A model generated the notes under the pieces. That model was given only the letters and a program-made list of their open reading frames with translations, was not told the DNA's origin and made no database searches. From the NCBI GenBank assembly GCA_028023455.1, contig JAQFVV010000027.1, forward strand, positions 4,833,845 through 4,897,844: a DNA stretch of 64,000 nt, read 5' to 3'. Shown here piece by piece: positions 11,386-23,835 of the stretch. This DNA comes from Epiperipatus broadwayi (taxonomy: Eukaryota > Onychophora > Udeonychophora > Euonychophora > Peripatidae). Position numbers and translations under genes: made by a program. Each line of letters begins with the position of its first letter. The stretch's first letter is position 1.

Positions 11386-11727
11386 GAAAGTTCTGGGATG
11401 GAGACCTGTTCAATTTTAAAAAATTCTATAAAAATTAAGACACATGGAAATTTCTTACAGTACCACATACCAGTTGTAGCTGTTCAGGATTAGAAGATTT
11501 TTGCTTCAAATAAAATTTTAAAATATGTTGTTTATAAATTAAGCTTATATAATACATATAACTAAATCATTATTATCAGCAACAACAATTTACAAATGAA
11601 TCTGGTCAGTCCAAGACAGAGAAAAAGATAAAAAGACTTAAGAAATAATAATAGTAATGCATTGAAGATGAATTTTCTAATGAATATGTAGACTAATTTG
11701 TGAATGACAAATATATCCATATATCAT
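11386..11727. other. AT-rich spacer, nothing recognised
   Basis: Spacer between the family B element and the LINE fragments. No repeat or coding signature seen. Confidence 0.5.
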
Positions 11728-12150
11728 CTTCATCATCATCAACCATTATCAATCCACTGCAGGATAAAGGTCTTTTCCTATCTTTAGCTTCTCTTCTCCA
11801 CATCACCCCTGCACACTTTCTTATTTCAGCCATCCATCTCACATGTGGTCTCTTTCTGGGTCTTTTACAATCTCTTGGAATCCAGTTCAAAATTTCAATT
11901 GTCCATCTATTATCTCTCTTCTAGCAATATGTCCAGCCCAACTCCACTTCAGTCTTTTAATTTTTTCAATGAGGTCAGTAACACCTGTTTGTTCTCTTAC
12001 CCATATATTGCGTTTTCGATCTCTTCTTGTTACTCCCAACATACATCTCTCCATACTTCTTTAAATGGTCTGAAGTCTCTGTATTGCTCTTCTATTAAGT
12101 GTCCAAGTCTCAGATCCATAAGTAAGAACTGGCAAAACACATTTATTAAA
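11728..12150 (-). pseudogene. LINE (RTE-like) reverse transcriptase, C-terminal end, broken
   Basis: The minus strand translates to the C-terminal part of a non-LTR retrotransposon polyprotein after the RT active site. Typical blocks appear: LTYGSETWTL, then MERCMLGVTRRD, then LKWSWAGHIAR, then KRPRKRPHVRWMAEI and WRREAKDR. An in-frame stop lies between the first two blocks (near 12062) and a one-base frameshift follows the third, so it cannot be translated whole. It is 5'-truncated near 12150, as LINE copies usually are. The 3' end runs into GAT-type trinucleotides (11728-11740). A second copy of the same end is at 49020-49235. Confidence 0.75.
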
Positions 12151-12199
12151 AACATATATAAAACATACTAATTTATTATTCTGTTTATATATAATTTTG

Positions 12200-12640
12200 T
12201 GGTATATTTAACTTCATCTATTGCAAACTTTTCTTTCTGAAATACTTCATCACTCACATTAAATAGAGTTTTCCAAAGTATTCTATTTTCTCTCATATCT
12301 TCCCAGTCTAATGAACATCACCTACCTTTAAGATGATCCTTATACTGTAGTTAAGTCTACCTTTTCCATGAAAATCATTCTCAAATTTACCGTAAATCAC
12401 TCTTTAGGAAGTCTTCTGTTGTTCATTAATTTCACATAATCATTCCAATGAAGATGCGGTTTTGCAATAGTGGGCCTTATAGTATCATATCTAGAAAGTT
12501 AAAGAACATTTCTTTCTATAATACTTTAAAAATTTTATGTAACATCCTTAAATGAGATTGTTCTAATGCCTTTTTGCTACATTGTTAAAATGTCCAGGTT
12601 TCACTTTCATACAATAAGTAGTAGTAGCAAATGATTACTG
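12200..12640 (-). pseudogene. Second LINE, RT C-terminal region, heavily decayed
   Basis: Minus strand, different family from its neighbour. It shows the blocks LLYESETWTF (12600s), HLRMLHKIF, HWNDYVKLMNNRRLPKE and, at the left end, WEDMRENRILWK, in the order usual for a LINE C-terminus, with several stops and shifts. The first LINE (11728-12150) abuts its 3' side, which suggests insertion into this older copy. A related, longer copy is at 56690-57631. Confidence 0.6.
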
Positions 12641-12649
12641 TAATGAATT

Positions 12650-14125
12650 GCGATGGCCAAATTTAACTATCTATGCTTTGTTTTTAGTTGAAAGATATAT
12701 TATATGTCAATTACATATTTTGCCCGTTGTATAAAATTAAGAGTTTGAAGAGAAATGTGATGATAGAAATAATTCATATATAATAAAAAAAATGATATGT
12801 TAAATAATACGAGATGTTTGGATAAAATATTTCTTATGCAAGATTATACATAGATAAAGTTTTAAGTTAGTTTTGTAAAATAGGTACACCCTTAGGGCTT
12901 TATTTCTTTCTTTCAAAAAAAAATGTGATAATGGACTATTTACTAAGCTTTCATAATAAATTGAACATATTTTTATCAGAAGACAGCAACACCTGAATTA
13001 ATATCCGTAAGCTATTATAAATTTGCGTACGCGTGAACGTGATTGTGTAAGAATGAATGATTTTATTTAATTACCTAACTATTTCTTATAAAAGTCACTT
13101 GTGTTTGAACTCAGCTTTTAAAAAAAAACATTTTCGTTCTTTTAAAAACTAGCCATTTTTGTATAAAAGTTTATTTTTTAAAAAAAGAGTTTATTCTTTT
13201 ATTTACTCCATTGATTTCAAATTTCTCATGAATGTGTGAAGAAATCCAATCAAGAAAGCTCACCCGCACGCAGTTCCTGCCTTCTCTTGGTATTAGATGC
13301 GCTCCACAATTATTCCTTTTTTTTTTTAGAATATCTCGAATTTCAGGTCTTTATGGAAAGACGATATTGTAAAGAAAATCATCCGTTGATTTGGAAGATT
13401 TTTATCTCTAAGGCGGAGTTTTTCTTTGTTTAGGATGCGTAACCGCAACTTTTAGCTCAGTCAGAGTTCTATTTTTTATAATGGTATCCTCAATATTAGG
13501 ATCGAATTTCACTCAACTTTCTTAGCCTCAAAATAGTACCCCATTAGGGTGAAACGCATTCTTTTGTTTTTCTAACTGCATGCTCCATTAGCTCACGTAA
13601 AACTATTTAGTTTCCACCTTAACTTCGATTATTTTAATTTTGCTAATTTAATAGAAGTCAAGTATGTTAACTTATATGTAAACTACTCTTCTTTATCGAC
13701 TATAATATTTATTAATTACTATATTTTAAAATCTTTATTATTGTAATTATTTATTTACGAATACAAACACACGAGCATTTATTAATACATTGATGAAGTA
13801 AAAGACACCAAACATTTTTATCGGGAGTATTTTATTTTACTGTCTATCGGTTGTATCTAATCAATCTTTTAACTCCCTTTTCTTTGTGCGGATATATGTG
13901 CGAGGTCATCTCCAATTTTATAAAACATCATTACGTTCATATTCTGTATGATTAAGTATAGCGGTTGTATTGCAGATGTAAGAGGTATTGGTCCATTGAT
14001 CGAAATTCGGCTCTGTCATTCATCCTCAAACGTCATATGATCCTAATGACCCAAATAGTAAATCATTTGTTTATATTTGTCTATTGAGAATTTATAAGTA
14101 ACAATATTAATATGGACACAAGTAT
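12650..14125. other. Unassigned stretch with less AT-rich, CpG-containing core
   Basis: From about 13020 to 14045 the sequence has more C+G and CpG than its surroundings (for example ACGCGTGAACG, CACCCGCACGCAG, GATGCGTAACCGC). The ORF at 13236-13433 has no recognisable domain. No repeat partner for this stretch was seen in the window, so it could be unique host sequence such as UTR or regulatory DNA. I cannot show that. Confidence 0.35.
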
Positions 14126-14130
14126 ATATA

Positions 14131-14540
14131 GAGGATTTGAACCCAGACTTTCAAGCTCTTCAGCAATCCACTCTATCTATACACCCGATACACAAATCCG
14201 CACTCATTTGAAAAAGATAAATGATATCTAATATGTGTATTTTGTGCTAAACCAGCACTCATCAGTTGGTCCAGATTATTATCTCCCATATATATAAAAT
14301 CAGATGTTGGTTTATATTAAGATAGCAAATCTTCAAACTTTAATGAACTGACTTCAGCCTACTCCACCCTCCATCTCTTCAACCCTTGGAAATCTGAAGA
14401 GTGTTGGTTCAGTACGAAATACATATATTGGAGAAATCATTTATTTTTTTCTCATGGGTGTAGTCATATATATATATCGGTTGTATGAGATGAAGTGGAT
14501 TGTGAAAGGAGCTTGAAAGGCTGAATTCAAATCCTCTATA
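14131..14540. mobile_element. Family A fold-back element, two damaged hammerheads
   Basis: The arms start GAGGATTTGAACCCAGAC and end with the complement near 14540. The minus hammerhead (14226-14269) has CTGATGA and the stem, but GAAA reads AAAA. The plus hammerhead (14394-14435) has CTGAAGA, a weaker stem and intact GAAA. AAGTATATATA occurs beside both ends but is low complexity. The centre carries the GGAAATCTGA-type segment shared with other A copies. Confidence 0.65.
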
Positions 14541-14589
14541 TTACATCTATACTCTAAGTATATATATAAAACTATCCTTGTATTTTAAA

Positions 14590-15300
14590 TATTACACATA
14601 AGTATATGTAGAAAGAGTTAAACTGTTTTTTTCTTATCAAATTAAATATTTCCCCAGTAGATATCTCCACATATGTGTTCATATCATCAACATTTCCGGT
14701 TATTAATAAAAAAAATAACCAAATGTTTTGCTGGGCAGGGGGGCATGTGACATTTGAATATTAAAAATACCAAAGTTGAGCCACAATGCAAAGATATTTC
14801 GCTCTTAATCTTAAGCGCATCAGTTCATTCTTTAAACCATACAGGACATTTTTTTTTTGTTTCCTTCATTCAACAGCAAGAGACTGTTAATAACTGGAAA
14901 TACTGTTTATGTGTACAGGTATGTTGAGACATCTACTCGTTAATAAATTGTTTTAATGAAATTCAGAGCTACATCCTTTACTCGTCGGCAAAAGATATCT
15001 AGATATCTAAGACAGTGACATTAATTAGACACCTTTAAGTATAGTGGGTAGACCTTCATTTTTGGAGTTATGAAAACTTAATTAACAAAAAAATTATAGT
15101 AATTGGGAAAGAAAACAAAATTTCAAACTAAAGATATTTTGTATTCATCTCAAAAACTATAAATAAAAGTTTTTATAAATAGAAGATATTTAAATAATAA
15201 TTCTTGAAAACATGAAATATCACATATATAAAAAAATTTGTTTTCCAGTTAATGTGATTCACTTTTAATTATTATCCAATTCTAGTTATTTCTTTTATTT
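14590..15300. other. AT-rich stretch, nothing recognised
   Basis: No ORF, array or inverted repeat identified. Confidence 0.45.
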
Positions 15301-15302
15301 CC

Positions 15303-15640
15303 ACCATACAGGTTGAACAATATATTCCATAATTTGCCAACTAGGGCTCAACTTGAGTCTTGTCTAGCCCTTTGATTACAATCATATAATAGATATGCCA
15401 ATTGGGGCTTAAACTGAATGTGCCTGGCTGAAGAGATCCTTTGATTACAACCATATAACAGACATGCCAACTGGGGCTTAAACTGAATGTGCCTGGCTCA
15501 AAGGATCCTTTGATTAAAACCATAGAACATAGACAACATCAATATGCCATAGTATTCCAACTGAGATGCAAATTGAAGGTTGTCTGATTGCAGGGATCCC
15601 TTTGATTAGAACCATAGAGTAAAACCCATGCCAAAAATCA
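15303..15640. repeat. 69-bp tandem repeat, ~4 diverged units
   Basis: TTTGATTACA... starts units at 15371, 15440 and 15509 (69-bp spacing). A fourth is at 15601 after a 23-bp expansion, and a degraded unit precedes them. Conserved words are ATGCCAA, GGGGCTTAAACTGAATG and TGCCTGGCT. No coding potential. Confidence 0.8.
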
Positions 15641-15879
15641 TAATGTACCAAGTGGAACCCAAATGACAATTTAGGAATAATGCCTTTCTATCCCTAGTAG
15701 ATTCTCAGGATGAAGTGAGAAGTCAAACATAGGAGTGCCTCTGGTGAAGATCTTAAGGCAATCTCATACTTATCTCTCACTAATTACTAAAGAATGGAAA
15801 ACTGTGTGGCATTAAAATATCTAATGGACAAAATTCTATGCTTACTAAGAAAATACTCACTACTTCAAAATAATTTCCA

Positions 15880-16000
15880 AGGTTACTGGAATTGAACTCG
15901 GGTCATAATTTTCACAAGACATTAATCCATTTACCCACACTAATCTCTTTATTACATGCATCTCTTTACCACAAAGTAAATATTTCTTTGCAAATATTTT
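15880..16000 (-). mobile_element. Possible tRNA-derived SINE remnant
   Basis: Minus strand has TTAGTGTGGGTAAATGG (box-A-like) about 45 bases before GAGTTCAATTCCAG (box-B-like). There is no poly-A tail or duplication. Confidence 0.3.
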
Positions 16001-18430
16001 CTTCAAACTTTTCTTTAATAATTCATAGACTTTATAATTCAATAAAATTATTTCAATTTAGTTTTTTAATGAGTCTTTATTTTTAGCACCCTGGTCAGAA
16101 CTCCAACTCAATAATTATTCTTTCTTCTTGCCACATGTTCCATCTGTCTGAATTCGACTTTATTCAAGTTCTTTCAACTTTATAATAATGTAACTAATGT
16201 TAGTTTGACTCAAAATTATTTTCTATTTTTCAACAGTCTAAGAAAAGAATAGTGTGTGTGTGTATATATATTGTAACGATATATAAATATGTCGTTACAT
16301 TAATTTAAAATAAAAACTTAAAAGCTCGCATATAAAAGTAAAAAACTAAACCTAAAATTAAAATTTTTTAAAGTATATACAGATCCAAACTTTAAAAATA
16401 TTTTTTAAAAAAAAACAAATAAGTATTAACTATTTTTTATAAAAAAAAGACAAATTAAAAATAAAAACAGGTATTAATTAATTAATCTTAAATGGAAATG
16501 ATTTTTATGAATTATCAAAACAAGCTAACCTTGGCTCTTGTATGATTAAAATGATCTATAAAGATAGATAAAAAATAAAGAAAATTACTTACAATGGAAC
16601 ACTAAGCTTTCGACCCTAACAAATGATGGGTTAGTGCGTTTTTAATTGAATCGTGTGGATAATATAAAAAGGAAATACAGTTTTTCTAGTTAATGTTTGT
16701 TTGAGAGGTGGTAGGCGACATACCACACTCTCTATTTAAAAAGAAAAATGAAAAGATGTATACCTTGAACAGCTATTCATCTCCAGAACATTATCTTCCA
16801 ATGGAGTTCACGAATTAAAACAGAAACCTGGACTTTTACCATGAGCTATGAACTTTACAAATTAACAACAACCAAAAAAGTAATTAAGAACTTTTCATTA
16901 TTTTTTAAAGATTCAGCTAATTTAAATTTTAAAATGAATCTATTTGATTTTCAAATTAATAATTATTTTTAAATTTATATATTAAGTTTCTAAAATCATT
17001 TATTTTATTATTTTATTTGTAGTAATATTTATTGTAGAAATTATTAAATCATAATTTAAGTTGGGTATAGACATTCATAGATTCTTTACTTGATATTTTT
17101 TTCACATTCATAGAATATATATCAACATATCCATCTTACAGAATCTAATGGGATTTGTATATTCCCTATCAAGCGCTTATCATGACTTTTATTTTACTTT
17201 TAATTTGGAATGTTTTACCATGGAATTTCCTGACTATACTAAATTTTAAAACAAATTTATAAAATTATTTGGAACTACTAAATTTAAATTTAAGTCTCGG
17301 AAGGTATATAGTTTGTAAAGTTATATTAAGGGAGGATAATCTTAGGTTATTATTTCATAAATTTCAATATTGGAATATTTTAATAGTAGATGTAGTATGA
17401 GATCCCTCGCAGGATTATATATCCACACACCTTCTTTACCTATGGAGTTGTAAGTCCAGAAAAATATTCTATGGAGTTTTTGTTTATTTCTACCCAAAGA
17501 TGTACATTCCTTTGTGGAGAGTCAATGTTTTCTCTATTTCTACTTATTTTAGAGTACATTCTGACAGTATAATATTTTTTGTCGTATCATGCTACATTGA
17601 ATACATGAATGTATCAGATGGATTGGTGCCAGTTTGGTTGAAATTTGTTGCCTAAGGTTAAATCAGGGAAGAATATTTTCTTTTCAAATGCAGATCTATA
17701 TAGTCTATTCATACTTGACTATCTAAATAAAATATTAAACTCATTGAAACTTAGTTAAATGTAAAATTAAAAGTTAATATAAAAATCTAAAATGTTAAAC
17801 TTATTCCTCAAAATTTAAATGTTATTTTATATGTGGTAAATAAATATTTTTTATGTGTTAATTTCTGGCAGTGGCTTTTATTTATTGATATTTAAGATAT
17901 AAATTAAGATATAGATTTTTATCTCTGCGTCTCCGCTGAGCTAGTGACTTGGGCTAACGATCGGAATATTTAAATAAAGTGGAATCTTAACAGCGGATCG
18001 CCACTTTAACATTTTTAGGCTCAAATGCTGATGGTGCTTGTGTGCGATATTGTTTTTGCGGTTAGATTCGATCTTCACTTACATTCCGATTGTTATAATA
18101 TATATATATATATAAATGATAATAAAAATTTCTTTGTAAAGGTATGTAAGCATTGATACATAACAAGCTTAAAAAATATAGTGTCTTTGCAATGGTTTTT
18201 ATAATATTCATTACTCAATTGGTGGCTGGTGTGACACAGCTAAAATGTTAGTATGGTAATACTATGAATCATGCACAGATGATTCTGGATAATTTCATTT
18301 GTACTTTTAGCCCATGAGAATCTCTATTTTAACACACACAACCACTTATAACCATTTAGCCTTGAGTATTACTACACCTATTATTTAAGTAATACTTTGG
18401 GTGCAATTTGAAAATTAAAATTGCAATTTG
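16000..18430. other. AT-rich stretch with small hairpins, no gene seen
   Basis: Contains a short hairpin TGTAACGA...TCGTTACA at 16272-16299. A minus-strand ACCC...GGGT stem then CGAAAGC lies near 16600-16630, half-hammerhead-like but without CTGANGA. At 17925-18100 a less AT-rich block has AACGATCGGAAT near 17955 and its near-complement ATTCCGATTGTT near 18084. No coding signature. Confidence 0.4.
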
Positions 18431-18442
18431 TGATGTTTGACA

Positions 18443-18735
18443 CAATCTTCAGCATAGGTGGAGATCTACTAATTTAAGGTGAATATTTTTTTCTTTTGTA
18501 ATTATAGACCCATAGTTGTCAGACTTTTCCCCATGAAGCTATTTTATACTTAGCCACACATTGTTACTTATATATTTATTTGAATATTTAAATATAGTCT
18601 TTGTATTTATTGGGTGGATTAAAGTAACTTCATGGGGAAGAGTCGGTCAACTATGGATCTATAATTGCAAAAGAAAAAAAATAATATTCAACTTAAAGTG
18701 GCAGATCTCCTCCTATGCTGAAGATTGCATTGAAC
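18443..18735. repeat. Family E fold-back, ~100-bp arms
   Basis: The left arm 18443-18540 (AATCTTCAGCATAGG, AATTATAGACCCATAGTTG, TTCCCCATGAAG) is repeated inverted at 18628-18731 (CTTCATGGGGAA, CAACTATGGATCTATAATTG, CTATGCTGAAGATT). The loop is about 87 bp. There is no ribozyme core and no flanking duplication that I could find. Confidence 0.75.
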
Positions 18736-18967
18736 ACACTTTTCAGATCTTAGGATTCCATCTTGCCAACCTAACACTTTCATATAGATATCTACAATTC
18801 CAATAAACCAAATTAGTATGCAATAATATATTAAAAACATTATAAGAATAATGTAATATTTTATACAAAACATCCTTTATTTAATTTGAGGAATAATGCA
18901 TTAGAAATCAAAAAATATTTTTTGCCATCAATCACAATTCATTACATCTAACTGGGGCAACCATAAA

Positions 18968-19062
18968 TTAATTAATTGAATCACTGTTTTTCAACCATTA
19001 TTGTGAATGAAGAAAAAATATTTTTTTCTTCTTTAGTGATTAAATTAATTAATTTATGGATT
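18968..19062. repeat. Short imperfect hairpin
   Basis: CATAAATTAATTAATTGAATCACTG is split across 18970-18994 and answered by its complement at 19037-19061. The arms are mostly A/T. Confidence 0.4.
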
Positions 19063-19069
19063 CCCTCCC

Positions 19070-20040
19070 TATTTTTATTTCAAATTGAACATACCCACCC
19101 ACAAATTGTAGTTGAAGAAAAAAATCATTTTTAGTTTTTAGTGCTTTACTTTTAAAATAAAATAAAGACATTTTTAATAAAATATATTGGTATAAATATT
19201 ATTTTTTACCTTTTAGTATTCAGATATTTTTAAATAACTTTTTGTAACTACATTCAACTGAGAGAATCTAAATAATTTCACTGTATTTCCAGAGTTTGAA
19301 ATTAACTTTGTGTACATTAAAAATCAAGATTTTTGTATTGATGATAACAGTGTTATAAAAAAAAAACACATTTTAGCTAACAATCAAGAAAAATTAACAT
19401 TTAATTTTTTATTGTTTTTTTTTTTTTCTATTTTAATAAGTTTGCACAATTACTTAACAATTTATAATTCAGGCACACAATAGATTAAAGCCCTGATTTC
19501 AGCATGGAGAGCAAAGCATGGTTTATGTATAGATAAATTCTAAGCATAAGCATAATATGCTTTTCAAATGATGCTCACAGATGAATGCGTGTAAATTTGT
19601 AAAAGCATATGATTGGAGATTTGTTCCTTTTTTATATTATGTATGTAATCTGCACTATATAAATAATAGACTGTTTATTACAGTAATATATTTGATAATA
19701 TTTTAGGATTTAAGCTTTAATATATATTTAACACAAGTTAAAGTAACATTTAAAATAGCATGGGTGCAGCAAAAGAAATATTATGAATTTGATAAACTTT
19801 TACCATTTCTTTTTAATAGTATATACAAGCACTTTAAAACACTGGTTGAAGAAGTTGTTAATAGCAAACAATCAAAATGTGTTAATCCAGGCTAAGCAAT
19901 TTGGAAGAGTTATCCCTCATAATCATAGGCAAAATAGTAATAGTTTCTTTTTAAGTATTTTCTCATGTGATAAACTAAGTTTTAAATGTATTTAACACAT
20001 AAGAAGAAAAAAAAGTTAAATGGTGTGAATATTTTCCTGA
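19070..20040. other. AT-rich stretch, nothing recognised
   Basis: Simple runs only. The 70-codon ORF at 19783 has no family features. Confidence 0.45.
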
Positions 20041-20074
20041 TTTAAAAGATATTATTTTCATAATTAGCTAAAGT

Positions 20075-20416
20075 CAATAAACATCACATGATCAGCACTT
20101 CTTATGCTTGCTTATAACTGTTATTAAAACAGACAAAACTCTCTATACATATTGCCACACACAGCAAGCTAGAGTAATCAATGGATGCCAGAAGGCTTGT
20201 GCATAAAATCCCCATCTAGTGCCTACACCTAAGATCTAGGTGCAGTGCTCTCAGATCCAAGGCTCCTCACTGACGAAGGCCACAAGTCAGAAACTAGTCT
20301 GGGGATATTGGATGAGTAGGCACTAGATGGGGATTTTATGCACAAGCCTTCTGGCATCCATTGATTACTCTAGCTTGCTGTGTGTGGCAATATGTATAAT
20401 GAGTTTTGCCTGTTTT
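20075..20416. mobile_element. Family B fold-back element with 13-bp target duplication
   Basis: AATTAGCTAAAGT occurs perfectly at 20062-20074 and 20417-20429, bracketing the element. The arms start CAATAAACATCACATGATCA (left) and share TGGATGCCAGAAGGCTTGTG / the complement around 20340-20370. The left arm has lost its hammerhead through a central deletion; the right arm keeps one at 20264-20305. Confidence 0.85.
20264..20305 (+). ncRNA. Family B hammerhead ribozyme, intact core
   Basis: Stem I TCCTCA/TGGGGA, core CTGACGA at 20270-20276, stem II GGC/GTC (one G-U) with loop CACAA, GAA, ACTAGT, cleavage after GTC at 20297-20299. All conserved core positions are present. Confidence 0.65.
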
Positions 20417-20429
20417 AATTAGCTAAAGT

Positions 20430-21000
20430 ACTAATATAGATATTATAATAAAAAGATAGGCTAAATCTAAGAAATAAAAAAAAAATAAGAGCGAGAGGTT
20501 GGCTCTCATTATTTATCTTCTAAACAATGTCAATTTACAATAAATAAAAAATGCTAACTTTTCTATAGTATTGAAAAAATACTACTTTTTATTTATCCTT
20601 TATTTATTTATCTATTATCTACCTATTTTTAAGATGATTTTGCTTTATGGAACTTAACTCCATTTGAGCAATAAACATAAATGGCATCGCATTATTATAG
20701 TCAAAAAAATGTTGACTCACAATAATTAAATAAAATCTAAATTTTCTATAGTGTTTTATAATTTCTGAAATAATATTAAAATCTATCAACTAAAATAAAT
20801 TATTTACTTTTTAAAATAATAGCACATAATTAATAAATTAACCAGCCTTTATTAAGTGTTTTATAAATTATATACTTTAAACAATATTACCAAATTCATC
20901 ACTTCGTTTATTTTGCTGTAATAATTTATATAAAAGCAATTTATACACTCTACTTTGAACCCTTTTTAGCAAAACCTTTTATTGTACATATATGCACACC
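20430..21000. other. AT-rich stretch, nothing recognised
   Basis: No arrays or coding signature. Ends at the hammerhead-like fragment below. Confidence 0.45.
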
Positions 21001-21006
21001 CAATCT

Positions 21007-21040
21007 TATGTTTCGACTGTCCTGCAGTCTTCTTCAGAGC
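21007..21040 (-). ncRNA. Hammerhead-like motif, Penelope-type
   Basis: Minus strand: CTGAAGA matches CTGANGA exactly, one extra A, stem II GACTG/CAGTC with loop CAGGA, then GAAAC and ATA. The stem III palindrome is degraded (ACAT instead of ACGT). The surrounding text is a short isolated fragment, as left by 5'-truncated Penelope-like elements. The extra A before stem II also occurs in the 4688 motif. Confidence 0.5.
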
Positions 21041-21867
21041 TATGATATAATGAACAAAATAAAATAAAATACGTATCTATAAAAATAATATTAAAAATGT
21101 AAACAATAAAATTTATGTAAAACTAGTAAAAAAACTAAAAACAACATAAAATATAAAATGTTATTAATAAGAGAAAAATGAATAAGAAAATAATAGATAT
21201 ATAATTTAAAAATTAAAAAGTGTATTAATAAATGAATTAAGGTTGAACTGACAACTATATAAAAATAAAATTATTAAGTATTTTATTAAGGTGGAACTAA
21301 TAAAACTAAAGTTTAAGTTTATAAGGAACAGAAGTAATTAGGAGATTATTAAAAATAATAAAAATGAATAATATATTTAAATTAATAGTTGTTCATGAAT
21401 ATGTATGTATACAGTCAGAAATACACATGTATAATTTATATTGTATATTTTATTTTATATTAATTGGATTATTTTATTTGGGTTTGATTATATTTATTTC
21501 AGTTTTATTATATTTATGTTATATTTGATACTGTTTTTTAATTTATTAGTTTTTTATTAATTTTTTTTGATTACATTTTTTATATTATTTATACGGTTAT
21601 GTATTTTATTTTATTTTGTTCATTACATTAAAATATATAGTTGATTTAAGTTTGCTCTCTGACTGTTATTGTTCTAGATAACTCTAAATTAAAAGATCTA
21701 AAATTAAGATGTAGTCCATGTTCTTGTTGTAAAAAGTTTTTGAACATTGCAGAAGGCAGATCCATTAAGATTTGAAATAGACTTGGGAAATTTTGCACAA
21801 CATTATATTTATTTAATATTAAAATATTTATTATTACATATGTATATATTGTACCAGTCAAAACATG

Positions 21868-22010
21868 TTTATCCATCTAACATGAGCTGGAACTCACAAA
21901 ATGTACTTCAAACCCAGTCAAGCCCAAGATTTAGGTCAGGGACCAGTCTGAATTCGAACCCACTCTGTAAGCCCCAGATCTAACACCTAATGAATAACAC
22001 AATAGTGATG
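21868..22010 (-). mobile_element. Probable tRNA-derived SINE
   Basis: Minus strand: ATTAGGTGTTAGATCTGG (box-A-like) lies about 20 bases before GTGGGTTCGAATTC, a good box B. The rest (GACTGGTCCCTGACC onward) has no tRNA character. No flanking duplication was identified. Confidence 0.4.
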
Positions 22011-22804
22011 GCACATGAGAATTAATTTTAAATCTGGCCGACTAGAAGAGTGGAGAAAACAATGAGACATCTATTGACTATGACTAAACTAACATATATA
22101 TCAACTAGGCTGTACATTTGGAAGTGGAGAAAAAGAAGGAATTTGAACTACTCAAATAAGTTAGACAATAAAATATATTTTAATAGACTGACAAATTATT
22201 ATACATTTATAAATTAATTATATACATTAGTGTGTGCATGAATGAGCAAGCAGTTACATAGTGTCATTCATGCTATTAGTTCTCATATGCTCTTTCTTAG
22301 CTAAATAATATATTACAAATAAACACACATCTTTTGTGGGTCTAACATTAAAATGCCAATCGAATATTAGAAAGAATTATGATAATACTGCTATTAACAC
22401 TTTGATTGATGGTTCAGCAACATGGTGACTAACATATTTTTCTAGAAGCGTTCCGAAATTCATTATACATATGATATAAACTATTTTCACGCCATTGAGG
22501 TCATGAAATATAAATAAGATACATTTGAAAAACATATTTGAAACTGACATTTGATTAGATGACAAAATATTTAATGAAAAATTATTTTAACGATAGTAAG
22601 ATGAACGCTTTATTTTCCCCAAGGCATATAGATACTCTTAAATATAGATATATAAATTACGATGGTGAGATTGTATATGATTGAAATAAACTTAATTAAT
22701 AAATAGAAGTAATTGGCATTAATACAAATAAGTTTGCTGTGCTGACATAATAGACTAAAATAACAGGAAAAGTCATGCTTCTGGATAAAAAAATGAAATG
22801 GATG

Positions 22805-23005
22805 GGCATAGCGTGTTCCAGACTTAGGGGTCACCGCCAGTGGCCTTTTTATATGAAGAAAGAATATGCATAGTGTGTGCCAAACTTACAGGTCACTGCC
22901 AGAGGCATTTTATACAGAATAAATGTGGTTCCAGATAGCTCAACTATCTATGGAACGAGATACAAAAAGAAATCTATGGGTTCGAACTTGTTGTAACCCC
23001 CAGAT
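22805..23005 (+). mobile_element. Tandem duplication followed by SINE-like head
   Basis: GCATAGCGTGTTCCAGACTT at 22806 is repeated as GCATAGTGTGTGCCAAACTT at 22868 (62-bp spacing, with GGTCACYGCCAG in both). Then AGATAGCTCAACTATC (box-A-like) and GGGTTCGAACTTG (box-B-like, about 22979) sit about 45 bases apart. Likely a SINE or its neighbour; the identity is uncertain. Confidence 0.4.
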
Positions 23006-23145
23006 TAAGAAGCACATATATATAAAACACGAAGAGTGGCCAAATGTCAGAAACACAGTAATGATACATGTCTCTAACAACATTGAATAAATTTTACTGC
23101 TTTAAAATAAATGACCCCTGTTTGAATACTATAATACGCCATGCA

Positions 23146-23146
<1 letters not shown>

Positions 23147-23194
<48 letters not shown>
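23147..23194. repeat. (TA)n(GA)n microsatellite
   Basis: About 14 TA units followed by about 10 GA units. Confidence 0.9.
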
Positions 23195-23760
23195 ATATTA
23201 GATTTCATTTACTTAAAATATACTTGAAGATTTTATATAGCAAAAGAAACATTAAGATTTAGATTTCAAATTAATAAAATATACGTTAAGATTTGATTAA
23301 GTAAAAAAGACATTAAGATTCACCCCCTTCCCTTTCCCACTATTTAAAACAATTCAATTCCACCTTCATGATTTTTATAATAACTGAAATATTTAAATAC
23401 AAGATTTGAAATTTTAAGAGTATGAAAAATGAAGTAAGATTAGCAGTTATATAGGAAACAAATTATAAGTCACCCTTTCAGAATTTAATAAATAATTATA
23501 AAATAAATGTTTCAGAGCATTAATTAGCTTGAGTTCTGGATTTTCAGAGTTAAACAAATCAATTTTTATATTAAAAATGAACCTAAAATGTTGATTCATA
23601 AAACAATCTGGCGAACGTATTAATTAACAATACGTTATATTTTAAGGGAACGTTAATAAACTTGATTTATGAAAGTTTACTTAAAAGACAGAAAAGATTT
23701 TTATAAATTAAGCTCACCAGTTTGTTTGAGATTGGCAAAAGAATAATAATAATAATAAAA

Positions 23761-23763
<3 letters not shown>

Positions 23764-23831
<68 letters not shown>
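23764..23831. repeat. (TA)n microsatellite
   Basis: An uninterrupted TA run of about 34 units. Confidence 0.95.

Positions 23832-23835
<4 letters not shown>

Noticed and set aside
11700-12171. Overlapping plus-strand frames of 73-108 codons
   Set aside because: Antisense to the LINE C-terminal pseudogene, whose conserved blocks are on minus.
16580-16650. Hammerhead at 16.6 kb
   Set aside because: Only a stem followed by CGAAAGC is visible; no CTGANGA box and no stem I.
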